DNA from: Atherinomorus stipes
Lineage: Eukaryota > Chordata > Actinopteri > Atheriniformes > Atherinidae
Assembly: GCA_023101725.1 (NCBI GenBank)
Contig: JALJCO010003062.1
Coordinates: 620,001-684,000, forward strand
Direction of reading: 5' to 3'
DNA length: 64,000 nucleotides
Part shown: piece after piece, positions 43,546-54,611 of the stretch
How positions within the stretch are numbered: the first letter of the stretch is position 1
Layout of the letters: every line of letters starts with the position of its first letter
Translations under genes and position numbers: made by a program
The notes under the pieces: model-generated
What the model was told of the DNA's origin: nothing
Databases searched by the model: none
The model's input: the letters and a program-made list of their open reading frames with translations, nothing else

Positions 43546-43667
43546 CTGTCTGTGTCAGCAGGCCTTGTAGGAGACTCCGATTGGTCTGCAGTGAAAGACC
43601 CAGGAAGAAACGGAGGAACAAGTGCAGGTGTCCATTTGGACTGTGTAAAGTCTTGCTCGCCCCACTC
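43546..43667 (-). pseudogene. Duplicated NACHT-exon fragment, 122 bp
   Basis: This stretch is identical, as read by eye, to 50245-50366 of pseudogene C, covering the part encoding [19 protein letters not shown] and [13 protein letters not shown]. The flanks do not match. It is a displaced or converted fragment with no function of its own, and lies downstream of a B30.2 remnant, so it is out of gene order. Confidence 0.9.
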
Positions 43668-44039
43668 ATGATTACAAAGCATTTATCCGGAGGTAGAACT
43701 TGATCATCTTTATGTTTATTACAACAACTGATGAGTTTATATCAGCTTAAACAAAAACTAAAAACTAGTAGTCGTTGCAATGAAAAATATTTACGTAGTT
43801 TGTGCACAGAGTGAGAGATAATCATGCAGTAATTACTGCAATAAAATGGATACATGAGGAACATATTAGCAAAAAAAAAAAAAACAAACAAAAAAAAAAC
43901 ATCAAGACTAGTAATTGCACAAATTAAATTTCAGCACAGTTAAGATACTTTGGGATTTACACTCTATTTTTACATTAAGTCAGTCGTTAATAACATCAGC
44001 TGTTTGTGATCCTTTACCCACTGAGCCGCTTAGCAGTGA

Positions 44040-44546
44040 GAAAGATCCTTTAACAAAACCACAGAGGAACTATGGTGGTTAAGGCTGCACCCACACAGGA
44101 TAAATACTCTGTGAATGTGGTGTTGAAGGAAGTGGACCAGCGCATCAGAGGAGACTCTGTAGAAAGAGCTGGAAAGATCCACATACACTAACACTGTATT
44201 AGAGGAGGACAAAGACAGATGTGATTTTGTTGTTGCGCCTCACAAAGTAACCACAACTGTCAGAGCAGCTCAGACTCCAGGACAGATCGTTACCCAAACC
44301 GACAATCATCTTTGATTCTTTTCTGCTGTTTCCTCTTCAACTCACTAATATAGCCACCTCTCCTTTCCATTTGACTCCCCAGTAACGACCAGTCAAACCA
44401 TCGCTGCAGCCACTGAGCACGATGGTCAAATCCGTCCGGATGATCAGGGTGCAACTGGTCCTCTGTCACTTTCTTGCTGCCGTCTGTCAGAACCGGTAAA
44501 TCTTTCTGTGTTGTGTTTGTGTCGACCGAGTTTACAGAAATCTGAC
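44040..44546 (-). pseudogene. Decayed B30.2 (PRY-SPRY) exon
   Basis: The minus strand reads SVDTNTTQKDLPVLTDGSKK, then PDHPDGFDHRAQ, the PRY part. Frame breaks then leave traces of the YWEVEW and YISEL region, and later [20 protein letters not shown]. Several frameshifts and stops separate these parts, and the length is close to a normal B30.2 exon. It is probably the 3' end of pseudogene C, whose LRR exons are not found in between. Confidence 0.8.
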
Positions 44547-44775
44547 GAATGAGATATAACGTCACAGTTATTATTCTGCCATTCATTAATTTACTGACAC
44601 TGTAATGATGGCCCCTAATGCAAGTTGTTCTCCTTCCTAGAGTGAATGAAGTCACAAGCTGAATCTGCATGGAAAGAATTAAGTGCCAGAATGCTCAAAT
44701 GTGGGTGGCTGCATTCCCAAAACACAGTGTGATAAAGAACCATTCCATTTGTGTTTATCTGCTCTCACTGGCCAA

Positions 44776-44993
44776 CAGAGGTGCCAAAAGTAGAAGTGGA
44801 AAGTAGAAATCATGTCTGGCAGCTGTTCCAACCCAGCCTTTCTCAAAGTGGGTGCTGCGGCACACTGGGGTGTCCCCTGAGGGAAGCCACCAAAAAATTA
44901 TGTATTCTGACACTGAAAAAAAATTAAAATCTGACATTTCATATATATATAGTATATACATATATAATATATTTGAATACATGAATATACATA

Positions 44994-45073
<80 letters not shown>

Positions 45074-45266
45074 ATAGCCTATATTTGCATATGAATGGAT
45101 TGATAAAATTGTAAATTCATTCTTGATAAATAAATGTATAAATCCGTGTCATGCACCCACTGAGTGCATCAGCATCAGCTGTCTTTAATTAGCACAGCTC
45201 CTCTCCAGGTAGATGAGCAGGATGTCTACTTTCTAACTACTTTTGCCTCTACTTTTGATACCTCTG
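44776..45266. mobile_element. hAT-like inverted-repeat element with microsatellite
   Basis: The ends CAGAGGTGCCAAAAGTAGA and TCTACTTTTGATACCTCTG are imperfect inverted repeats. An 8-bp duplication is not evident. The interior holds an (AT)n(GT)n microsatellite at about 44995-45072. No transposase is present. Confidence 0.6.
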
Positions 45267-46627
45267 CTAGGGCTGGGCGGATTGATCCAAATATCAATAA
45301 TATATATACCAATGCTTATATCAGCATTTCTGCATGATATCAATACTGTTTTGTAGTTAGTTACTTATTAACAACACACCCCAAAAAACAAACTTGGAGC
45401 TCCAAGGTAAATGGAGAGAGGGGAAGGAGACCCGAAACCAGACCCCCAGCACAGAGATGGGTCTCTCTGGCAGAGCTGATTTGTAAAATTGGAAGTAAGA
45501 TATAGTAATCTCCAGCACTAAATAATGTTACTTTTCAAAGTTTAATTTTTGATTATCAATTCAACTGAGGTAATTCAAGTCTAGTTAAAACAACTCTAAA
45601 TTGTTTTACTGTAACTCAAAATATACTAATTTAAAGTATGTCAAATCTAAAATATGATAATGGCTCAATATAATAAGTCTTTTTTGTTATTTGTCAAATA
45701 AATATTAGTATCCCTGTTTAGGCTACATGCAGATGAATTATGGACTTGTTTTCAAAACGTCACTTTAAGCTACTTTAAATGATGAGACAGCCAAAAAGGG
45801 GACAAAATGCTTAAAAGTGTGATGACACAGCAAACTATTCCATGTAGTTGATATTGCTGCATATGTCAATTCTCCAAAGAAAACGTCATTTTTTCTGTTC
45901 TAAGAAATTTGCAAAATGGTAATTATAAGAGTTGTACCTGTACTTTCAGACAAAAAGCGGCAAAAGCGACAAGGATGCCCGATGCTGCGCGACAAACAGG
46001 ACAGCTTCCAGAGCAAGTTTTGGAGGGACGGGGAAAATGGGGTGAGGCGGTCAGAAAATTAAATTAATTCCTGCTTATAATTATTAGTATTGTAGGCTAC
46101 CATCATGAAAATGATCTGCCATGACTATAGATATGTGTGTTTAACCCCTAAAATCATATTGACTGATTGACAAAAAAAAGGGAACATTATAATGGATGGA
46201 AAGAGCCCAAACATAGATAATCAGCCTCTCGGCATCCATGATGGAAAGTGTGTTCTAGGAACCAGTTACACATGTTGTTCTTTTTTTTAAAACACATTTT
46301 ATTGTATTTAGACATGTAGAGTCTCAATCTGTCAGACACCAAATACTTTAGTTACACATTTATATAAATGGAAAATAACAAAAGCCCACAACAAAAGCAA
46401 AGAGTGCAGTAGCGCAGTAAAGGTATTGTGAACACCTGTGAACTGTGAACACCCCTCTCCGAACAATGGCTTAGAACCCTGAACAGGGGTTATGGCTAGC
46501 TGCATTGTGAGGGGGGTGGTCTACTGGCTTGGGGATGCCTGTTCTGCTGTGTTCAGGGGTGGGGGGTTGCTGGGGGCTTGGAGCTTGTAGCTCCTTCTCT
46601 GACATTTAGTAGACCAAACGATCCTCA
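45267..46627. other. No gene recognised
   Basis: A single hAT-like end (TAGGGCTGGGCGGATTGATC) lies at 45268. A left end related to the TTAA elements (AAAGTGTGATGACACAGC) lies near 45815. The rest, including GC-richer sequence at 46480-46600, shows no recognisable features. Confidence 0.4.
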
Positions 46628-47016
46628 AAAGCTAGACATCATGCTGCGATCCAAAGAAATTCATGAAAAAATGAGAAACAAAGTAATTGAGATATCAGTC
46701 AGGAAAAGGTTACAAAGCCATTTCTAAAGCTTTGGGACTCCAACAAACCAAAGTAAGAGCCATTATCCACAAATGGGGAAAACATGGAACAGTGGTGAAC
46801 CTTCCCAGGAGTGGCCGGCCAACCAAAATTACCCCAAGAGTACAGCGATGACTTAGCCAAGAGGTCACAAAAGACCCCAGAACAACATCCAAGAACTGCA
46901 GGCCTCACTTGCCTCAATAGGGGATTATCACGCTTACCGGAAGTTCCCGGTATTTGGACACTTCCTCTTCTGGGCCATGTTAACGACAGCCTTTCCTGCT
47001 CTGTTATGCTGTTTAA

Positions 47017-47798
47017 AGGAGTGATGACATAGCAGTTAAAAACTAGTTTATGTTGTTGGCATTACTGCATATGTATATACTGCAAAAAAAAAGACGGCAT
47101 TTTTTACAGCGGAGTATTGTTTTGAAACGCCAGACCTCACTTCCTCAGTAGTACAGTTGGGTCCGGTGATGATATGGAGCTTTACCCGGAGACCACGTTG
47201 ACTTCATTTTGATTGGCTACACCTTATTTGGCTATGACCTTATTTGGAGAATCTAGGTCAAGCTGCGGTCGGAGTTTGCTAAAGGCTAACTGCTAGCAAC
47301 ATGGGCACTTTAGACAGTGTGAGCTACGTTTATCAGACAAGACAGCATTTAGAAAATAAATAAACTTACAGGTAATGACAAGGTTGTGGCCTCCTCCCTC
47401 AGTGTTGCTGCAGAAGTTTTCTTTTAAATCCATTTGTTTGAAAATCCAGACCTGACTGCACAGAAGTTACTACTAGCTCCATACACGAAGCTGAATCAGA
47501 CAGGGAGGGGAGGGGGGAGCGGACGGTGCATAAACCGTTAGGAGAGAGAGAGGGGGGGCGCTGTTTACTTGATAGTGTGCTCTTATTGGAGCAATTAAAT
47601 TACGTAGAATGATAGAACTACGTAGAATGATAGCCTGCTGTCTGATTCAACCGTTTCTGAGCAGAGAGACAAAGCTGACAGACCATAAACAGGAACTTTG
47701 ATTCTCACTCTGGACATTCACATGGCCTCATCAGTGCACAACAGATCATATTATACACCCAAAACCCCAGAAAAGTGAAATTTGATGTCATGGCACCT
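47017..47798. mobile_element. TTAA-flanked element nested in the THAP transposon
   Basis: The ends AGGAGTGATGACAT and ATGTCATGGCACCT are imperfect inverted repeats, flanked by TTAA (47013-47016 and 47799-47802). It is 782 bp with no transposase. It is the third level of nesting: Tc1, then the THAP element, then this element. Confidence 0.75.
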
Positions 47799-48294
47799 TT
47801 AAATCGGATAAACTCCAAACATACTTAAGTTTTCATTCTAGACTGAAGTGATACTAAGGAAGAAGTGGATCAAAGCGATCGATTCGCCGCGATGAAGGGA
47901 CGAACTTTATAATAAAACACACGTTTGTTTGTCGCCGGAGGGGCACAACACCGGCACTTCACAGCATGCTAGCATTAGCCAGCTAGCGTTTACTGACGTG
48001 CTTAACATTGTGCGTCTTAAAACACAAACATCTGAAAATCGGGTCTGTACCTCCCCGTTTCCAGTGGAACAACTGGGGACTGCCAAGAAAGGAGACGCTT
48101 TCAGATGCTTGTGTGTTTTCAGCCGCAAAAAGTTAGGCACGTTATCGAGCTGGCTATTGCTAACCTGCTAACCTGCTAACAGTAGTCCGTAAGCTACTAC
48201 TCTGTTAAACTTTGTAAATCGGATAAACGGCAATGCCAAGTTTTCATTCCAGACTGAAGTGATGCTAAGGAAGAAGTGGATCAAAACGACCGAT

Positions 48295-48795
48295 TCACCG
48301 CGGTGAAGGACCGAACTTTATAATAAAACGACACACGTTTGTTTGTAGCCGGCAGTCTGCACAGTCGTGTTGGCAGGCTAGCAATAGCCAGCTCGATGAC
48401 GTGCCTAACTTTGTGTGGCTGAAAACACACAAGCATCTGAAAGCGTCTCCTTTTTTTGGCAGTCCCCAGTTGTTCCACTGGAAACGGGAGGGTACAGACC
48501 CAGTTTTCAGACGCTTGTATGTTTTAACAAGCGAAAAGTTGGTAACGTCAGCTAACGCGAGCTTGCTGACACTAGCTGTAGTGTAGTCGGCATCATTTAA
48601 GTGCCGACTACAGACATACGTGCAACCTTGTTTTATTTTAAATTTCGGTCCTTCACTCCGACAAATCGCTTTCATCCACTTCTTCCTTAGTGTCTTTTCA
48701 GTCAGGAATCCATGAAAACTTAGGTACGGCTCGCGTTTTTTATTAAATGTACACAATGGAACAGAGCAGCAACATCGAGACTTGGATTGAGCCAT
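48295..48795 (-). CDS. THAP-domain protein (transposon-encoded)
   Basis: This is a 166-residue open frame from an ATG at 48795. The first 70 residues form a THAP zinc-finger domain: C10-x4-C15, W40 and C62-x2-H65 fit the C2CH ligand pattern, with SFHGF, KKWMKAI and YVCSRHL in the expected places. THAP domains bind DNA, in transposons usually the element's own terminal repeats. The C-terminal part runs into the duplicated region of the element and shows no catalytic domain, so this is probably a DNA-binding remnant rather than a working transposase. The frame is intact within the THAP part. Confidence 0.7.
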   Translation of the reverse strand: MAQSKSRCCCSVPLCTFNKKREPYLSFHGFLTEKTLRKKWMKAICRSEGPKFKIKQGCTYVCSRHLNDADYTTASVSKLALADVTNFSLVKTYKRLKTGSVPSRFQWNNWGLPKKGDAFRCLCVFSHTKLGTSSSWLLLACQHDCADCRLQTNVCRFIIKFGPSPR

Positions 48796-49657
48796 TCCTG
48801 GCCCGGAAGAGGAAGCTTCAGATGTTTCAACTTCCGGAAACCGGAACGCGGAAGCGTGATAATCCCCTATTAAGGTCAGTGTTCATGATTCCACCATAGG
48901 AAAGAGACTGGGCAAAAATGGCCTGCATGGCAGAGTTCCAAGACCAAAACCACTGCTGAGCAAAAAGAACATAAAGGCTCATCTCAGTTTAGCCAGAAAG
49001 CATCTTGATGATCCCCAAGACTTTTGGGAAAATACTCTACGGACTGAAGAGACAAAAGTTGAACTTTTTGGAAGGTGTAGGTCCCATTACATCTGGCGTA
49101 AAAGTAACACAGCATTTCAGAAAAGGAACATCATAGCAAAAGTAAAATATGGTGGTGGTAGTGTGATGGTCCGGGGCTGTTTTGCTACTTCAGGACCTTG
49201 AAGACTTGCTGTGGTAAATGGAACCATGAATTCTGCTGTCTACCAAAAATCCTGAAGGAGAATGTCCGGCCATCTGTTGGTGACCTCAAGCTGAAGCGCA
49301 CTTGGGTTCTGCAGCAGGACAACGATCCAAAACACACCAGCAAATCCACCTCTGAATGGCTTAAGAAAAACAAAATGAAGACTTTGGAGTGGCCTAGTCA
49401 AAGTCCCAACCTGAATCTGATTGAGATGCTGTGGCATAACCTGAAAAAGGTGGTTCATGCTGGAAAACCCTCAAATGTGGCTGAATTACAACAATTCTGC
49501 AAAGATGAGTGGGACAAAATTTCTCCACAGCGCTGTAGAAGACTCACTGCCAGTTATCACAAACACTTGATTGCAGTTGTTGCTGCTAAGGGTGGCCCAA
49601 CCAGTTATTAGGTTTAGGGAGCAATCACTTTTTCACACAGGGCCATGTGGGTTTGGA

Positions 49658-49686
49658 CCCCCCCCCCCCCCCCCCCCCCCCCCCCC
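49658..49686. repeat. C29 homopolymer
   Basis: Twenty-nine consecutive C residues inside the right part of the Tc1 element, prone to slippage and assembly error. Confidence 0.95.
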
Positions 49687-49921
49687 TTAAAAATAAAAAT
49701 CTCCATTTAAAAACTGCATTTTCTGTTTACTTGTGTTATCTTTGTCTCACATTTAGATTTGTTTGATGATCTGAAACATTTAAGTGTGACTAGCATGCAA
49801 AAAAGTAACAAATCAGGAAGGGGCAAAAAGTTTTTCACACAACTGTATAGTGTAAATATATATTTCCATTTCCATTTCATTTTTTTCCAGGACTGTGTGC
49901 ATGAACAATCTTTGGACTTAC

Positions 49922-51087
49922 AGAGCTGTGTGGGAGGATTCGACCACTGGTAGCAGCCTCAGAAGAGTCTCCTCTGAAGCAGATTGTTTTTTCAGGTCAG
50001 ACATGTTCAGATCTTCTTCTGAGAACATTAAGAAGAAGACCAGAGCTGACCACTGAGCAGGAGACAGTTTATCTGTGCAAAGGTGTCCTCTTGCCAGGGA
50101 CTGTTGGATCTCCTTCATTTGAGAACGTTCAGTCAGTCCACTCAAGACAGTGGAACAGGTTGATGCATTTTTCTACAGGCAGATTCTCTCTGATGATCCT
50201 CCTGATGGACACAACTGTCTCCTGTTTAGTTTTTGAGCTGCTCCCTGTCTGTGTCAGCAGGCCTTGTAGGAGACTCCGATTGGTCTGCAGTGAAAGACCC
50301 AGGAAGAAACGGAGGAACAAGTGCAGGTGTCCATTTGGACTGTGTAAAGTCTTGCTCGCCCCACTCTGGTAAAACAGTGATTCTTTCTGTTCTTGCGAAA
50401 AAGTCTTGAGCAGATTTCCAGAATCAATAAATCTAAGATTGCACACAGCTCTCTGATGAAGCAGTTTTAAGAAGTTAGACCATTTGTTGGTTGTTTGCTG
50501 CTCTTCCAGCAGATTGACTCCAGAGTTGATGAAGGCCAGATGGACATGAAGAGCAGCCAGAAACTCTTGAACACTCTTATGAATGAAGCTGAACACCTTC
50601 TGGTTGTACAGTCCTCTCTCCTCTTTAAAGACCTGTGTGAACACTCCTGAGTAAACTGATGCTGCCGTGATATTGATGCCACACTCTGTCAGGTCTGATT
50701 CATAGAAGATCAGGTTTCCGTTCTGCAGCTGCTCAAAAGCCAGTTTTCCCAGAGACTCAACCATCTCCCTGTTCTCAGGACTCCAAGGAGGATCTGTCTC
50801 AGCTCCTCCATCATACTTGATAATCTTCCTTTTGGTCTGAACCACCAGAAAGTGGATGTACATCTCAGTCAGGGTCTTGGGCAGCACTCCCCCTCGCTGG
50901 TTTTCAGAACATGTTCTAGAACTGTAGCAGCGATCCAGCAGAAGACTGGGATGTGGCACATGATGTGGAAGCTGCGTGATGTCTTGATGTGGGTGATGAT
51001 CCTGCTGGCCTGCTCCTCATCTGTGATTTTCTTTCTAAAGTACTCCTCTTTCTGTGGATCAGCAAATCCTCTGACTTCTGTTACCAT
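49922..51087 (-). pseudogene. Pseudogene C: truncated NACHT exon
   Basis: It corresponds to the last two thirds of the gene B NACHT exon, from [18 protein letters not shown] to [14 protein letters not shown], with the same CT|GTAAGT donor. The P-loop and Walker B part is gone, and unrelated sequence begins at about 51088. A C5 run (50889-50893), where gene B has C6, shifts the frame before [16 protein letters not shown] second shift lies near 50135, between LFHCLE and GLTERSQMKEIQQSL. With no ATP-binding residues and two shifts it cannot make a working NACHT. The tract 50550-51087 remains about 97% identical to gene B by eye. Confidence 0.9.
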
Positions 51088-51222
51088 GTCATGACCAAGA
51101 AATCAGTGTTACATGAAAAATATGAGATCCATGTTGGTGTTGATAGCACAGATCTACAAAGCTCAGCCCAGAAATGACTGAAGAGAATAGATGTTAACAG
51201 CAGTTATAGGTTATGTACAGAC

Positions 51223-51310
51223 CTTAAATATGGAGTCCAGGTGTGTTTGATGGTGTTCAGACTGACCTCTGGATATCTCTCCCTGGGACTTCTCCTGCTC
51301 ACTTTTTTGA
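51223..51310 (-). pseudogene. Pseudogene C: exon before helical domain
   Basis: The minus strand reads EQEKSQGEISRGQSEHHQTH, then LDSIFK, followed by an AG|GTCTGT donor. SEHHQTHLDSIF is typical of fish NLRC3-like proteins just before the helical segment. The helical-domain exon itself is absent between here and the NACHT remnant, consistent with one deletion spanning both. The 5' border is uncertain. Confidence 0.65.
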
Positions 51311-52264
51311 GATAATTGTAAAGAATTAGTCAACATTTTGTTGAATTAACAGTTTTGTTGAATTGAACACCTTGTGGCAGCTCCTGTTCTCATTATCTCA
51401 TCACTGCAGGCCAGAAATCAACTTGTCATGGACTTTGATCAAAGAAATAAAAGGTTCGGCACCTGAGGAAGACAACTTGGAGAAATCCCATTTTTTAGCA
51501 GCAGAAAGCACAAGGCATGGACATACATCACTGGAGCTTTAGAAGTAGAATGAAAGTGACTGATTTGTTTAGTACAACTGATATATACTGTAGTACGTAA
51601 TTCTTCTGTAAAAGTGACTTGTACTGTAGGGCAGATGTCAAGCCTCCCTTGTGAGTAACAGTGAAATGAGGCTGCTTGAAGTATGGAACAGTACTGTCAC
51701 AGCCAGAATGCATTACAGTGAAGCCATGTCTGCTGGAAACAATGGATTAGCCAACTCATGTCATGATACAGTCTAGTTCATTTCACTTTCACTGACAGTC
51801 CTTAAAATTCTTCATACCATCCAATTAAAGCAAAGGTTAAATTCACAATAGGAATTCAAATAACAGGAAACTAATAAAAAATTTACAAAATGATATTTTA
51901 GTGAAACAAAATGTTGCTTTTAAATTATGGTTGAAAATAATGATAATAAACAAACAAACAAACAAAACTATCCCAGACACATTAGAGCACCTTTCCAATG
52001 AACAGTGGACCAAAATCTCTGTCAACAAGTGAAGTATTTTTGAATGTTAGAGAAAACACCTGACTGCAGTGATTGTCTCAAAGTGTTGCTTAACAAAATT
52101 TTAGCCTTGTAGCCCCATCATGCTTTTTTACTTGTTTTATTTTTCTTGTGTTTGTTTTCAATATTTCTGTTAAAACATGATTCCAAATCAGTGTAATGAT
52201 TTTCATTGAATTTTTATTTATGAGTACTTTTGTCAATTTCAACTTCTTTCACTGGTTTTCACTG

Positions 52265-52455
52265 CACTGCAAAAACTCAAATCTTAGCAAGTATGTTTTT
52301 TTCTAGTTGCTAGTCAAAATAAGACAAAATTACTTAAAGAGAAACATTTCAGTAAGATACAAAATCTTGTTTTAAGGCAATACATCTTATTTCAAGAAAT
52401 CTTATCAAGAACATTTTTCTCATGCCATTGGCAGAATTTTTTTGCTTATTCCAAG

Positions 52456-52503
<48 letters not shown>

Positions 52504-52726
52504 CTTATTTTAAGAGTGGCCAAGATTTTTTTTTTTTTTTTTTGCTTTGATAAGCAAAAAAATTCAGCAAATGGAACAAGCAAAATTCTGTCAAGATTTC
52601 TTGAAATTAGATGCATTGCCTCAAAACAATATCTTATATCTTAATAAAATGTTTCTCTTTAAGTAATTTTGTCTAAGTTTGAGAAATTAGAAAAATATAC
52701 TTGCTAAGATTTGAGTTTTTGCTGTG
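52265..52726. repeat. Foldback element with long arms and AT core
   Basis: The outer ends GCAAAAACTCAAATCTTAGC and GCTAAGATTTGAGTTTTTGC are perfect inverted repeats. The two arms (about 52265-52460 and 52540-52726) stay complementary with small changes, for example TTACTTAAAGAGAAACATTT versus AAATGTTTCTCTTTAAGTAA (taking the right arm's T/A variants into account). The centre holds (AT)n at 52460-52502. No coding capacity. Confidence 0.85.
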
Positions 52727-53260
52727 TATTCTGCTTCGATCGTAGGTGGAACCGGTGGTTATTTAAGTTATGAACACTTTTCACTGCATATTTTCTCTTC
52801 CTCAGACCATTTTCTGTAAACCGTAAAGTTGGTTATGGGTGAAAATCTCAATAAATCAGCAGTTTCTGAAATACTCACACCAGCAACCATGCCGTGCACG
52901 TTCAAAGTCACTTAAATTCCCCTACTTTACAGCAAACTGTCTTGATCACATCAACAAGACTGAGCATATTGAGTTGCTGCCATGTAATTGGCTCAGATAT
53001 TTGTGTAGAAACAAGTAACTGAACAGGTGGGACTCATAAAGTGTTTGGTGAGTGTACAAATCCAGAGTAAAATAATGCTGTTTTACTCCTATATTTTGAG
53101 AAATTGTACATTTAAACTGTCACTATTTTCCTTCATATGCTTGGTGTATCTGATCCCCAAATTGACATTTTTCTTTTAATTGAATTTGAACACCCTAGTG
53201 ACACTTTAAAGATGCTCTGGTGTGTCTAGTCCACACGTAGTTGTGAATTTCAGTTCAAAT

Positions 53261-53470
53261 CAGAGGTGGAAAATTCAGGTGCCATGAAGTGAAAATCCTG
53301 CCATGTTTTTGGATCTGCCTGTAAATTTAGAACAGGTGTTTTCACTAATGAGCTCATCTAGCTGAAGAGGAGTTATGCTGATTAAATTCAGCTGGTTTGG
53401 TGATTAGCTGGAACGACTGCATGACAGGATTTTAACTTTCTGGACCAGGGTCCAGGGATGTCCACCACTG
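53261..53470. mobile_element. Small hAT-like element
   Basis: The ends CAGAGGTGGAAAATTC and TCCACCACTG are diverged inverted repeats. The flanks GTTCAAAT and GCTAAAAT agree at six of eight positions. It is 210 bp and non-coding, and lies in pseudogene C's 5' region. Confidence 0.5.
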
Positions 53471-53528
53471 GCTAAAATAAATGGGATTTTCTGCCTGAAA
53501 TCGCATTTACAGTCATGTTATTTCTTAC

Positions 53529-53632
53529 CTTCCATCAGCAAAATATGTGAAATTTAAAGGAGCAAGTATTGACCAGTCACTATTCATGGATACAAGGCTG
53601 GGTTCAGGTCCAGGTTCAGGTCCAGGTTCAGC
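53529..53632 (-). pseudogene. Pseudogene C: N-terminal repeat exon
   Basis: The minus strand reads SAEPGPEPGPEPSLVSMNSD, then WSILAPLNFTYFADG, with an AG|GTAAGA donor. It corresponds to the PEPSCVSMKSDRSM repeat of the family, with Cys changed to Leu. A short tandem of CCTGGACCTGAA units encodes the Pro-Glu-Gly run. I could not find an acceptor with the right phase to join the start exon, another sign of decay. Confidence 0.7.
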
Positions 53633-53758
53633 AGAGTGAGTAGTGTGCCGCTCCTCTGAGCTTCAACAGACAGAACTCAGAGTAAATAACGACTGTACAG
53701 TGCAGAGGTTTGAGTGCTGAGCTCCAGCATGGAGAGGAGTCAGAGTTGATCACTTTAC

Positions 53759-53847
53759 CTCTGATCCTTGGTCTGACCTTCGTTTTCCCCACACAGAGTG
53801 GTCCGGGAGGGAAGGACACCCTCCTCTCCATCTTCACTCTGATCCAT
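53759..53847 (-). CDS. Pseudogene C: start codon exon
   Basis: ATG at 53847, 29 codons and an AG|GTAAAG donor at phase 2. It encodes MDQSEDGEEGVLPSRTTLCG, then ENEGQTKDQ. This is the classical first coding exon of fish NLRC3-like genes (MNQCEDREEG...TTLCGE type) and is intact. The rest of the copy downstream is broken. Confidence 0.85.
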
Positions 53848-54249
53848 ATATGAGCCCAAATCTTCACACCGACACTGTAGCCTGATAGAAATCTCACACT
53901 TTATTTCTCTTTCTATTATTCTTGTCAGTCACATGCAAACACAGAGGAAAACAGACGAAAGGAAACTGCAATGCTCTGAAACATCACTGATCCCAGAGTT
54001 TCCATGTCAGAGTTGACAAGTTGTTTTCACTTCAGACGACAGGATCAAATTAAAGAAATAACATTCACACGGCTTTTTGGTTTTAGAATTCTCAAATAAA
54101 CACCTTTTTGCTTTCTTTGGGAAGGATTTGCAGTTTTCACTTTTATTTAGGTGACTTTAAAACTTTTTCGGGAACTTAGATCCTTTTAGTTCCACTTAGT
54201 CCTGTCAGCACATCAAGGACATCCAACAATCCAAGATGTCTTTCGTTAC

Positions 54250-54319
54250 CTCTGCAGCTGCAGATGGATTCACATCTACACCCATTCTCAGCGACTTTCC
54301 ATCTTCATCTGTAGAACAC
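54250..54319 (-). other. Probable 5' UTR exon of pseudogene C
   Basis: A TATTTCAG acceptor, 70 bases and a CAGAG|GTAAC donor. The first ATG frame ends quickly in a stop, so it is untranslated. It mirrors the 54-bp exon before gene A (6452-6505). Confidence 0.5.
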
Positions 54320-54611
54320 CTGAAATAATATGATTGAACATATTACAGTCAAGTACTTTGAGCATTTTGTTGCTTTAAAATATTTAGTCTCATTACTCAG
54401 ACGGATAAACTAATACAGCTCTCAAATTTCATGCAATAACAATCCATTTATACTGTACATTTCGGTAATAACACCCATAATGACTGAGTAATTATATGGC
54501 AGATCCACACTTTATTCCAGGTTACTGTAGTACATTAAAGTCTTGTGTATTGACTTCCATCTTGGAGGAAAATGCTCTGACTTTGCATCAACAAACATTT
54601 AGGTGACAATT

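Larger units (their letters stand above)
46920..48867 (-). mobile_element. THAP-domain DNA transposon nested in Tc1
   Basis: The ends GGGGATTATCACGCTT and AAGCGTGATAATCCCC are a perfect 16-bp inverted repeat with TA immediately outside. The element carries a THAP-domain gene on the minus strand and a nested TTAA-flanked element. THAP domains occur in P, Kolobok, ISL2EU and PIF-associated transposons. The TA flank does not fit Kolobok (TTAA) or standard Harbinger (3 bp), so the superfamily is open. Internally, 47820-48170 is an inverted copy of about 48375-48722, and 47805-47938 is repeated directly at 48219-48352. Confidence 0.75.
46628..49845 (+). mobile_element. Tc1-like transposon split by a THAP element
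   Basis: Plus-strand Tc1 transposase sequence starts near 46640 (KEIHEKMRNKVIEI) with frameshifts. It is interrupted at 46918 and resumes at 48870 with SVHDSTIGKRLGKN-type wording. The C-terminal half is open at 49198-49611: LKLKRTWVLQQDNDPKHTS, then EWPSQSPNLNLIEMLWHNL and AVVAAKGGPTSY. The usual SPDLNPIE has become SPNLNLIE, another sign of decay. The right end (AAAAAGTTTTTCACACAACTG) finishes at 49845 before TA. The left terminal repeat was not found. A C29 run lies at 49658-49686. Confidence 0.85.
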
